Assembly (NCBI GenBank): GCA_900696515.1
Contig: CAADGK010000093.1
Coordinates: 62,001-126,000, forward strand
DNA length: 64,000 bases
From: an uncultured Nitrosospira sp.
GTDB taxonomy: Bacteria > Nitrospirota > Nitrospiria > Nitrospirales > Nitrospiraceae
Direction: 5' to 3'
The notes under the pieces are model-generated. The model saw only the letters and a program-made list of their open reading frames with translations. It was not told the origin of the DNA and did not search any database. A program made the translations under genes and the position numbers. The number at the start of each line of letters is the position of its first letter. The stretch's first letter is position 1. Of the stretch, positions 54,021-62,335 are shown piece by piece.

Positions 54021-55457
54021 GTGGCTCGTGTAAATCCTGGTGTCGAAAATAGAGTACGCTCCTTGATGCCACGTGAATCCGGCTTAGATGACATTGCCGG
54101 CGACGAACTTCTTGCTTCCGCTAAACTTCAATCGTGGGAGCAGGCTCAACTACCTATGCGATGGCGATTCTCTTCCCGCCTGCCTATCACGCTCTTCCTC
54201 GTCTTTGTCGTAGTCATCACCGTCATACCATGGACCCAGACGATCACTGTGACGGGTCAGATGTCGGCCTATACTCCTTACGAGCGGCCACAGGACATTG
54301 AAGCCCAAATCACAGGACGCATCAAGAAATGGCATGTGCTGGAAGGCGATCAGGTGAAGGAAGGGGATCTTATCCTTGAGCTGGAAGACAATGATCCCAA
54401 TTTCATGTCTCCGCACTTGCTGGCATTTCTTGATCAACGCAAGAAAGCACTGGAGAAAACACAGCATGCGGCGTTGGCAAGAGTCGATCAGCTCGACAAA
54501 CGGATCGTTGAAATGCGGAACCTCGTGAAAGCTGCCGTCCCGTCGGCAGAAGCTCGTGTTGTCGAGGCCGCAAATAAAGTGCGAGAAGCGCATCAGAAGA
54601 TCGAGGCTGCCAAGATCGCGGCAACCACAGCGACGCTGAACGTCGAACGGCACAAACAACTCTCAAAGAGAGGGTTAGTTTCTCAGCAAGAATTGGAACT
54701 GGCCATCCAGGCTGATACGGCTAGTCAAGCCGACCTCGAAGGCACGAGAGCAAATCTGCAGGCAGCTGAAGAGGCGATGAAGTCGCTCAGTTTCGGTCGC
54801 GACCAAGTCAATGCCGAGATGTTACAACGGTTGCTCGATGCGGAGGCGAGCCGCGACACCTCGGTGGCTGAAGCGGCGAGAGCCGACGACCAGCTTGCCG
54901 ACGTGTCACTCCGCCTTTCAAACGCCGAACAGCGCCGTCTGGTCAGTAAGATTTTATCTCCGATTGACGGCACGGTCGTCAAGATGACTAAAGTCGGTGT
55001 CGGTGAGACAGTGCGCCAAGGCGATACGCTGGTTCGCCTGTCCCCGACTAGTACCGACAAGGCAGTTGAGATGACAGCGGACGGCCTTGACGCGCCCTTA
55101 TTGAACGTTGGCCGAAAAGTAAAGATTCTCTTTTATGGAATTCCGGCCATTCCCTTACCGGCTTGGCCTGAACTGATGGCCGGTACCTATTCCGGCGTCA
55201 TTAAAGTTGTCGACCAAGTCGACGATGGCAAAGGGAACTATCGTTTCTGGGTCGTTCCTGACCCCGACGACCGTTCCTGGCCCGAACAATCCCATGTGCG
55301 GCAGGGCACGAAGGTAATGGGATGGGTCATATTAAACCGCGTGCCGCTCTGGTATGAATTGTGGCGGCGGTTCAACCTATTTCCCCCAGATTATCTAGAA
55401 CGCTCGCATACGCTCATCGATACCCTCCTGCCCAAAGCGGGGCGGGGCTCAAAATAA
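54021..55457 (+). CDS. HlyD-family membrane fusion protein
   Basis: The start is GTG at 54021, with GGGGAGG upstream; an ATG 15 codons later is an alternative. The 478-aa protein has one membrane helix (PITLFLVFVVVITVIPW, about 54-70) and the first half of a lipoyl domain (IEAQITGRIKKWHVLEGDQVKEGDLILELEDND). A long coiled coil spans about 130-300, and the second lipoyl half is LSPIDGTVVKMTKVGVGETVRQGDTLVRL. Such adaptors bridge an inner-membrane exporter and TolC. The likely partners, an ABC protein and TolC, lie just downstream on the opposite strand. Confidence 0.9.
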   Translation: MARVNPGVENRVRSLMPRESGLDDIAGDELLASAKLQSWEQAQLPMRWRFSSRLPITLFLVFVVVITVIPWTQTITVTGQMSAYTPYERPQDIEAQITGRIKKWHVLEGDQVKEGDLILELEDNDPNFMSPHLLAFLDQRKKALEKTQHAALARVDQLDKRIVEMRNLVKAAVPSAEARVVEAANKVREAHQKIEAAKIAATTATLNVERHKQLSKRGLVSQQELELAIQADTASQADLEGTRANLQAAEEAMKSLSFGRDQVNAEMLQRLLDAEASRDTSVAEAARADDQLADVSLRLSNAEQRRLVSKILSPIDGTVVKMTKVGVGETVRQGDTLVRLSPTSTDKAVEMTADGLDAPLLNVGRKVKILFYGIPAIPLPAWPELMAGTYSGVIKVVDQVDDGKGNYRFWVVPDPDDRSWPEQSHVRQGTKVMGWVILNRVPLWYELWRRFNLFPPDYLERSHTLIDTLLPKAGRGSK

Positions 55458-55521
55458 AATTCCCCCACGACGCGTAGGTCTCATGTTGGATTTCGCAGGA
55501 TACAAGGCTGGCGAGAACTTC

Positions 55522-57222
55522 TCAAGAAGGCGACAGGGGCGATTGTCGGCCGAAATCATCCAGTGCGATGCGGCAATCGACATAGGAAGTGAGAGTGGGG
55601 TCGTTCGAGACGAAAATCACGCTCCAGGAGGCATCTTTCGAGCAAATGCGCTGGAGGATACCGTCTCGCATCCGAGGCTCCATGTCATGAATCATGCCGT
55701 CGAACACAAGGAGTTGAGGTCGGCCTAGAATGGCGCGTGCGAGGAGAATGCGCAATACATGGGTTGGTGCCAGGATTTCTCCGAGGGCACTGACGTGTGA
55801 ATTGATCCCTTGTGGCAGGGTCCTTATCTCGTCTTGAAGCTGGGTCAATCCGAGCGCCCAGCCAACATCCTCATAGGAGACGTACGGACGTCCCCACACG
55901 ATATTGTCGGCGATGGTCCCGTCTATGAGTGATAGCTGCGAATCAATCATAAAGCCACGGCAGTGATTCACGATGCGCAGGTCGAGATGTCGTAGATCGA
56001 CGTTGTTATAAGTGAGCAGGCCGCTGGTCGGCAATTCGAGGCCGGCCAACACTTTGGCCAAGGTCATTCGAGCCATCGTTGTTCTGGTGTAGATTCCAAC
56101 TTTTCCACCGGGAGCCACATCGAGATCGAGATTGTTGAACAGGGGCGTGCCATCCTTGACCATGCCTAACCCTTTGCAGGAGACGCGGATGCCGTGAACT
56201 TTTGGGTCAGGCAGGGTCACCGACGAGGTGGGTGAGAGATGGAGCTGGTCTTTGGGAAGCGAAAAGAACGTATGCAATTCTTCCAAACCGGTAAAAAAGA
56301 AATAGACCTGTCCCATGCTTTTGACCACGGAGTCGAAGTTGATGAGTAGGCTGCCGACTACCACCTCCACCGCCACCAGCTGGCCGAGGGTTAATTGATC
56401 GGTGGACAAGAGCCAGCCGGCGAGAGCCAGAGCGCCGCTGTGGGCGAGGGCCTGTCCGCCGACTGAGGCGATGAATTGTCGTAAGAGGACCGCGAAGCGT
56501 GCTCGACGACATTCCATATATTTCTTTGCCAGTTGGTCGGTCTTTTCCATCAGTAATGCGTGGCTGTCTGTCGCCTTCATGTGGAGGACGTTCTTGGAGA
56601 TTTCCTGTATCCAGTGCAACACATCATACTTGGCATGAGACATTTCAATGGTGGTCCGTAGCCCGCCGCGAGACAGTACGAAGAAGATAAGGGCGGATCC
56701 GAACAGCAACATGAGGTCCAAGAGGATAAAGTATGGATGGTAGAACACCAATATGGTCATGCCGATCATACCGCCTACCAATACATGGATCAGGTCCACG
56801 AGAAGAGCCGACAACGCACGCTGCATGAACACCGTCTCCATAAAGTAATTCGATACTCCGGGTCGGAATCCTTGGAGTCGCACTTGGGGAAGCCTCTGGG
56901 CCATCGCGAAAGCGGTCCGGACAAACAGTCGACGTTGGAGCACTTCAACCGCATAGTATTGCAGCGCTCGGAACGCCCCGACGAACGCCAGTACGACGAC
57001 CATGATAATGGCCAGCGTGGCGATCATGATCGGCTGAATCGCAAAGGAAAACGTATTGACTAATTCTTGAACGGTCAAAGGGATGATCAGCGAAAAGAGC
57101 CCGATTCCAAGGGCATAGGAGACGACGAGAGCCAGAATTCTACGTTCGAGTAGGAAGAAAACACCAAAATGTTTCAGGACTTGATACAAGTTCGGATGGA
57201 TGTCGGATGGGGATGTAGCCAT
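55522..57222 (-). CDS. ABC exporter-like protein with degenerate ATPase domain
   Basis: The 566-aa protein has an N-terminal transmembrane domain with about six helices (LALVVSYALGIGLFSLIIPLTVQELVNT onward). A domain that aligns with an ABC ATPase follows, but every catalytic motif is lost. Walker A reads GIYTRTTMARMTL, the signature is LAPTHVLR, Walker B is LLVFDG without the Glu, and the switch His is Asn (FVSND). Structural segments such as KVLAGLELPTSGLLTYNNVDLRHLD and DGTIADNIVWG remain, and the frame is intact. It probably still works as a membrane partner of HlyD and TolC but cannot hydrolyse ATP in the usual way. Confidence 0.85.
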   Translation of the reverse strand: MATSPSDIHPNLYQVLKHFGVFFLLERRILALVVSYALGIGLFSLIIPLTVQELVNTFSFAIQPIMIATLAIIMVVVLAFVGAFRALQYYAVEVLQRRLFVRTAFAMAQRLPQVRLQGFRPGVSNYFMETVFMQRALSALLVDLIHVLVGGMIGMTILVFYHPYFILLDLMLLFGSALIFFVLSRGGLRTTIEMSHAKYDVLHWIQEISKNVLHMKATDSHALLMEKTDQLAKKYMECRRARFAVLLRQFIASVGGQALAHSGALALAGWLLSTDQLTLGQLVAVEVVVGSLLINFDSVVKSMGQVYFFFTGLEELHTFFSLPKDQLHLSPTSSVTLPDPKVHGIRVSCKGLGMVKDGTPLFNNLDLDVAPGGKVGIYTRTTMARMTLAKVLAGLELPTSGLLTYNNVDLRHLDLRIVNHCRGFMIDSQLSLIDGTIADNIVWGRPYVSYEDVGWALGLTQLQDEIRTLPQGINSHVSALGEILAPTHVLRILLARAILGRPQLLVFDGMIHDMEPRMRDGILQRICSKDASWSVIFVSNDPTLTSYVDCRIALDDFGRQSPLSPS

Positions 57223-57334
57223 ATGACCTATTGGTTACGAGAACCTGTATAGGCGAGATACAGGAATTTCCGGCTCACAGATGGAGGGCGGTTTCGCTCC
57301 TCATGCACGTCACTGCCCACACTGTCGGGTCGTC

Positions 57335-58804
57335 TCAGCGATACCTGTTCCATACGGCCTCGTTCGAAGTTTTTGCCCAGGCCCCAATGGCCCACTGATA
57401 CAGAGCCAAGGCTTTATGGTATTCGGCTTTTGCCCGAATGACCTGACTTTGTGAATCGACGGTATTGCGTTCGCGAAGATTGACGAACAGCACGCTGCTC
57501 GTACCAATGCTGAACCGATAACGTTCTCCTTCCTCGACAATTTCTACCAAACGAAGTGCTTGTGAGGCCTCCTCGATCCGCTCCTGCGCCCGATCAATAG
57601 CGGATCGCGCGTTGTCGATATCGACAAGCACCTGGTTTTCTCGGTACTGTTGCGCGACCACAAGCCGTTCCGCCTGGCCTTGAGCCTGAAGGACTTCACC
57701 CCGACCGCGACGTTGCAGAAGAGGAACTCTCAATTCAACACCGAATCGATACCCCAACCCAAGAACAAATTTCTCCGGGGTGCGGGCAGGTGCTGCTTCT
57801 AAGTTCAGGCTTGGGAGCAAGTTATTCTTTGCCAATCCGAGGTCGATATTGTTCATTCTCGCCTCCACCTCGAGTGCTTTCACTTCCGGCCGTTCCTTCC
57901 TTGCCTCCAGCTTGTGAGCCATGACGTCGTCCTCAGTCGGCACCCGCTTTTCAGCAGGGAAGTCTGGGACGCGATCGATCGGCGGGATGGTCGGAGAGCC
58001 ATGCTCCCACAAGAACATGGACAGCTTGAACTGTTCCTGCTCAAGCACTCGACGTGCAGTGATGGCGACTTCCCGACGGCGGTGAACCTCTTGGCCGGCT
58101 TCCGTGACGTCGATTGGGGCAATCGCACCGGCTTTTGCACGTTCCTCCACTTGCTTGTAACGCTCTTCAGCAACGGCCAACGCCCGCCTTTGAACGTTGA
58201 GCAACTTCGCCGCGCCCACCCATTCCCAAAATTGGTGGGCGGCGGCTAAGAAGAGATCTTGCCTCGTCTGAGCCACCGTGATTTCTGCGCGAGGAGCCGC
58301 CAATTCAGACTTCTGTAGTTCAGCACGTTCAGGGTTGATCATCAGACCCCTGAGCAGGGGAAAGAAGCCACCCAGGATGACTTGTTGATTGCCGTCCCCG
58401 AACGACAAGTCTGGAATTCTCGCGGCACCAATCGCTTGACGAAATCCGGCACTGGCTCGAAACCCCAACGGGTGCAGTGCTTCCACCAACGTGTCGTTAA
58501 ACCCCACCGTTTGCGTGCCCTTGCTTGGATCGGTACTCGAAATAAACCGTTCAAGTTCCAAATCGTTTACGAGGGCGGGTTCAAAGGCGCCGAGCGCTTT
58601 CAGCATCTGCCCGCGGGCGATCGTTTTTTCTGCCCCTGCCCCTCGCAGAAGGGGGTGGGTTCGGTCGAGCCGCGCATGCAACTCGTCTAGACTGAATGGA
58701 ATGAGTGGAAGCGATTTGTCCGGAGAGACTTCTCCCGCCTGCCCCGCGCTAGTCATGACGGGCAGTAACACCAGCCAACCTAACATAGCCAACAGCGTTT
58801 TCAT
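57335..58804 (-). CDS. TolC-family outer-membrane efflux protein
   Basis: A signal peptide (MKTLLAMLGWLVLLPVMTSAGQA) starts the 489-aa protein. Two outer-membrane efflux repeats follow, with the usual SLDELHARLDRTHPLLRGAGAE and long helices such as AEERYKQVEERAKAGAIAPIDVTEAGQEVHRRREVA. The second repeat includes VKALEVEARMNNIDLGLAKNNLLPSLNLEA. It forms the trimeric outer-membrane channel of tripartite exporters. It lies 112 bases upstream of the degenerate ABC gene on the same strand, so the two are co-transcribed. Confidence 0.92.
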   Translation of the reverse strand: MKTLLAMLGWLVLLPVMTSAGQAGEVSPDKSLPLIPFSLDELHARLDRTHPLLRGAGAEKTIARGQMLKALGAFEPALVNDLELERFISSTDPSKGTQTVGFNDTLVEALHPLGFRASAGFRQAIGAARIPDLSFGDGNQQVILGGFFPLLRGLMINPERAELQKSELAAPRAEITVAQTRQDLFLAAAHQFWEWVGAAKLLNVQRRALAVAEERYKQVEERAKAGAIAPIDVTEAGQEVHRRREVAITARRVLEQEQFKLSMFLWEHGSPTIPPIDRVPDFPAEKRVPTEDDVMAHKLEARKERPEVKALEVEARMNNIDLGLAKNNLLPSLNLEAAPARTPEKFVLGLGYRFGVELRVPLLQRRGRGEVLQAQGQAERLVVAQQYRENQVLVDIDNARSAIDRAQERIEEASQALRLVEIVEEGERYRFSIGTSSVLFVNLRERNTVDSQSQVIRAKAEYHKALALYQWAIGAWAKTSNEAVWNRYR

Positions 58805-58946
58805 GGGAACGCTCCTTTCTATTGAAGGAAGTCCAGATGGACGAACAGAGCGGTGTATAGATCAATCGGGGAGGCAGATGATGTCGTGTCCATTTGGACG
58901 GCAGGGAGCCGGAGGTGTTTAGAGAACGGTTGTCCATTCTGTCAAA

Positions 58947-59382
58947 CTACGCACTCTTGTAATAGCTATCCAATGCGGCAACCTTATAGCATTCAGCTAA
59001 CAAGGTCATGATTCTAGACCTTCTGGAGAGTTGCTCGGCCAATTGATTGTGCAGCCAGCTTGCCAGCTCATCCTGCTCATGAGTGGCCGCTACCAGTAAG
59101 TCGGCTGGGTTGCTCCAAAGAAACTGAACCATAGAAATCACTAGATCGGCTGCCACTGCACGAATCTTTCGGCAGCAATCCCCAACGAGCTAGGGTTCCC
59201 CGTACGCGAGGGAATTCGTAGAAGTCAGCATCGGCACGGTCCGGGTCAACGTGCATGATCGTGAGGTCCGCCCTCATGCCGATAGTCAACTTCAATGCGT
59301 GAGCAAAGGCAGCCCTGCTCGGTGGCGAAAAATCCGTGGGGTGAAAGATGTCTCAAATAGTGACGATTCCATGTTGAGTCAT
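58947..59382 (-). pseudogene. Decayed universal stress protein gene (nonsense codon, internal deletion, frameshift)
   Basis: Read from an ATG at 59382, nine codons are followed by an in-frame TGA at 59355-59353. The frame then continues DIFHPTDFSPPSRAAFAHALKLTIGMRADLTIMHVDPDRADAD and FPRVRGTLARWGLLPKDS, a clear Usp N-terminal half. The C-terminal half (NPADLLVAATHEQDELASWLHNQLAEQLSRRSRIMTLL, from about 59156) is in another frame. By comparison with intact Usps, roughly 25-30 residues between the halves appear to be missing. The TGA could derive from an Arg CGA codon. The gene cannot make a full protein. Confidence 0.75.
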
Positions 59383-59473
59383 CAGTTGGGTCATTATTCG
59401 CCCCTTCCGAAAGCCCCCATGTTCCTAACAGCGTTGTGATGGCTGATCTGGTCGCACTCGGATCAACTGCTGG

Positions 59474-59668
59474 CTAGTGGCGTTCTTCCTCGAGGATCTC
59501 CCGTTCGGCCTCCAGCCAATCCTCCTCGGCATGCCCATCCACTCCACCGCGATGAAGATATAATTCATACGCGCGCATGGCGATCCTTCTTTGAACCAAC
59601 AGAGCATCGCTTTCCGGTGCTACTCCGTTAACCTCTGGTTTGCCCTCTTTCCGATTTTCCCGTTTCAT
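59474..59668 (-). CDS. DUF2934 protein (64 aa)
   Basis: GGGAGGAA lies six bases before the ATG at 59668, fixing the start; the open frame upstream runs into the intergenic hairpins. The sequence ends with RRIAMRAYELYLHRGGVDGHAEEDWLEAEREILEEE, the DUF2934 motif, a short helical module of unknown function. The N-terminal part is a low-complexity charged tail. It lies 101 bases after a small exported-protein gene on the same strand. Confidence 0.85.
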   Translation of the reverse strand: MKRENRKEGKPEVNGVAPESDALLVQRRIAMRAYELYLHRGGVDGHAEEDWLEAEREILEEERH

Positions 59669-59731
59669 GCATTCCTCCCTTAACGACCACCTTTGGGCTA
59701 CCGCCGTGGCCGGGCGGTTACCATGAGATTC

Positions 59732-59758
59732 AAGGAGGGGCATGCGTTGCCCCTCCTT
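59732..59758 (-). terminator. Hairpin after the 108-aa exported-protein gene
   Basis: A perfect 11-bp stem (AAGGAGGGGCA and complement) with a five-base loop lies 11 bases past the stop codon. There is no U tract on the minus strand. A second, imperfect stem-loop (59697-59723) follows at once. The pair may attenuate transcription into the DUF2934 gene. Confidence 0.55.
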
Positions 59759-59769
59759 ATGGATTGAAT

Positions 59770-60096
59770 CTAGTTGCCGAGTCGACCCGAATAGGGGTGT
59801 ACATACTCGACGATGATCTTTCCATCCTCAGCTGTGACCGGTTTGTTCCCTCCGGTTGTCTTAAGTGGAATGAGGAGATACGCATTGCCCTTGGAATCCA
59901 CCACTTCCAGGTGCGACACCTCTTCGTCCAAGTCCTTCACGTTCAGCTTCTCTTGCATGGCGGGTTTGGCCTTGAGTTCCATGCTGCCGCCACCCACCGA
60001 CGGTTTCTCGGCTGCGACCACGCTCGGTGCTGCGAACAGTAGTGCACCAGCGATGACGGAGAGAATCCCTGCTTTCGCCTCAGGTAGAACTCTCAT
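59770..60096 (-). CDS. Small exported protein (108 aa), unknown function
   Basis: AGAAGGAGGT lies just before the ATG, and residues 1-30 form a signal peptide (GILSVIAGALLFAAPSVVAA). The short mature part is polar (LNVKDLDEEVSHLEVVDSKGNAYLLIPLK, then DGKIIVEYVHPYSG), probably a small beta-rich periplasmic protein. I do not recognise a family. It is the first gene of a pair with the DUF2934 gene. Confidence 0.7.
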   Translation of the reverse strand: MRVLPEAKAGILSVIAGALLFAAPSVVAAEKPSVGGGSMELKAKPAMQEKLNVKDLDEEVSHLEVVDSKGNAYLLIPLKTTGGNKPVTAEDGKIIVEYVHPYSGRLGN

Positions 60097-60727
60097 GGAG
60101 ACCTCCTTCTGGTTATTGAATGCACCATGCTTTTACCTGCTCACGTTATATGGGATCGCTTAGCTCATAGACAAATAGATAATAGAATCATAATTCATCT
60201 ATAAAACAAATTGACCACAATGAGATGCTTGAACTCCAGGCAGCGCACTTCAAGTGAGAATGTGCTGTAACCAAAGGCTAAGAACTGTCGATAGGGAAAG
60301 GAAGAGTCGCCAGTTATTGGTGGTCGATCTGGCGGTCCGACTCAAGATCGTACTGACGGTGGGCGAATGACAGCTGGCGAAAATAGACGGGCGGAGTCGA
60401 GATAATGCAGCGGCTCAGTAGCGTCTGAGAAAGCGGGAGTTCCCTGCTTGCGAAGGGAGACGAGCCCTACTCGAAGTCAATTGAGACTCACGGCTGCAAA
60501 GGCGTGGGAGTCTATGTATGTTACGGTGTGAGACTTTCCCTTAACACACTCCTGGCTTTGTAAGTTTTAGATCATAGTGCGTGTAGACCTATAGCTCATC
60601 AAGGTATCCATCTCATGTGGAATAAATGAGAGCTTCTCTAGATCGGGGGTGCGACCAGCTGTGGTTGTTACTTCTTGGCAGAAGGTTGGAAGTGGCGGAA
60701 GTTAAGAAGGCTGTGTTACACAGAGCT
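60097..60727. other. 631-base divergent spacer with an AT-rich palindrome
   Basis: The spacer separates the divergent small exported-protein gene and selO. Its notable element is an AT-rich palindrome at 60175-60202 (ATAGAT...ATCTAT, with inner GAAT...ATTC), 79 bases upstream of the minus-strand gene and a possible regulator site. No ORF or repeat copy is seen in the rest. Confidence 0.45.
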
Positions 60728-62203
60728 ATGGCCGGTCGCACGTTAGAAACCCTTTCCTTCGACAATACCTATGCCCGGCTTCCGCAGGCTTTTTACGCCC
60801 GATTGAATCCCACTCCGTTCAGCGCGCCTCCTCGTTTGATCCACGCCAATCGGTCAGCCGCAGAGTTGATCGATCTTGATCCTTCGCAATTCGCCAGGCC
60901 GGAGTTCGCGGAAGTTTTCGGCGGGAGCGCACTCGCATCAGGCATGGAGCCGCTCGCGATGCTGTATTCCGGCCATCAATTCGGGGTATATGTCCCGCAA
61001 CTCGGCGATGGACGCGCAATCCTTCTCGGAGAGGCGAAAAACGAACAGGGTCAGCGGTGGGATCTCCATCTCAAGGGGGCGGGGATGACGCCGTTCTCCC
61101 GGGATGGAGACGGACGAGCGGTGCTGCGTTCGACGATCCGTGAGTATCTGTGTTGCGCGGCGATGCAGGGACTCGGAATTCCCACCACGCAAGCGCTCTG
61201 TCTCGTCGGGAGCGATGACACGGTGTATCGTGAGCAGGTGGAAACCGGGGCGATGCTGGTCCGTATGGCGCCGTGTCACGTGCGGTTCGGATCCTTCGAA
61301 GTGTTCTATTACCGAAAGCAGCACGAGCATCTGAAAACATTAGCCGATTATGTGATCGGCCAACACTTTCCCCATCTCGGCGACGTCGAGGAGCGGTATG
61401 CGAACTTCTTCGCCGAAGTAGTCGAGCGCACCGCGCGGCTGATCGCGCAGTGGCAAGCGGTCGGCTGGGCCCATGGGGTGATGAATACGGACAACATGTC
61501 CATTCTCGGTTTGACGATGGATTATGGTCCCTATGGATTCATGGATGACTACGATGCGGGATTTATCTGCAACCACTCCGACCACAACGGTCGCTATGCC
61601 TTCAACCAACAGCCCTACATCGGACTCTGGAATCTGAGCTGCTTGGCTCAGGCGCTGTTGCCGTTGGTCGAGAAGGACGCGCTCAAAGCGGGTCTTGAGA
61701 CCTACCAGCCTCTGTTCGATCGGGAATACCACAAGCAGATGAAGGGAAAATTTGGATTGACGGACGAACAGGCCGTGGACAATGACCTGATTCGAGATTT
61801 TCTCGGGTTGCTTCAAGGCAGCCATGCGGACTACACGATCGTGTTTCGGGAGTTGGGCGGGTTTTCTTCGCGGAACGGCGCGGCAAATGAGAAGTTGCGG
61901 GAGCACTTTCTCAACCGCGAGCGGTTTGACGACTGGGCCCTGCGTTATCGTGATCGGTTGCGGAGTGAACACAGCCGTGACGACGAACGGTGCGAGCGAA
62001 TGAATCGTGTGAATCCCAAGTACGTGCTGAGGAATTATCTCGCGCAGACTGCCATTGAAAAAGCGCAGAGCAAGGACTTCTCGGAAATCGATCGCCTCTT
62101 CACCGCACTCCGGACTCCCTTTGCCGAGCAGCCGGGCATGGAGTCGTACGCGTTGCCGCCGCCGAACTGGGGCAAGCATCTGGCGGTCAGTTGCTCGTCG
62201 TAA
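60728..62203 (+). CDS. selO: Protein adenylyltransferase SelO (YdiU/UPF0061)
   Basis: The start at 60728 is set by the family beginning TLETLSFDNTYARLPQAFYARLNPTPF; the open frame continues 34 codons upstream without similarity. The 491-aa protein shows the SelO pseudokinase landmarks: MLYSGHQFGVYVPQLGDGRAILLGE, LHLKGAGMTPFSRDGDGRAVLRS, LREYLC-like motif, and the metal/nucleotide site GVMNTDNMSILGLTMDYGPYGFMD. SelO transfers AMP from ATP to Ser, Thr or Tyr of target proteins and is linked to redox stress. This bacterial copy ends without a selenocysteine tail. Confidence 0.94.
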   Translation: MAGRTLETLSFDNTYARLPQAFYARLNPTPFSAPPRLIHANRSAAELIDLDPSQFARPEFAEVFGGSALASGMEPLAMLYSGHQFGVYVPQLGDGRAILLGEAKNEQGQRWDLHLKGAGMTPFSRDGDGRAVLRSTIREYLCCAAMQGLGIPTTQALCLVGSDDTVYREQVETGAMLVRMAPCHVRFGSFEVFYYRKQHEHLKTLADYVIGQHFPHLGDVEERYANFFAEVVERTARLIAQWQAVGWAHGVMNTDNMSILGLTMDYGPYGFMDDYDAGFICNHSDHNGRYAFNQQPYIGLWNLSCLAQALLPLVEKDALKAGLETYQPLFDREYHKQMKGKFGLTDEQAVDNDLIRDFLGLLQGSHADYTIVFRELGGFSSRNGAANEKLREHFLNRERFDDWALRYRDRLRSEHSRDDERCERMNRVNPKYVLRNYLAQTAIEKAQSKDFSEIDRLFTALRTPFAEQPGMESYALPPPNWGKHLAVSCSS

Positions 62204-62335
62204 GGACCATCCGCATCGTATTGCTGCCGTTCATGGCCGCGTCTCACCACTTCACAGTCCCGAACGTCTGTTGTAGAGTGTCACGCGGACACGGCACATG
62301 TGTCGGCGTGATGCCCCTCACCTCCTAGACCCGAG

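Noticed and set aside
59077-59295. Possible amidohydrolase fragment (IGMRADLTIMHVDP)
   Set aside because: Reading further upstream in frame gives DIFHPTDFSPPSRAAFAHALKL, which identifies the segment as a broken universal stress protein.
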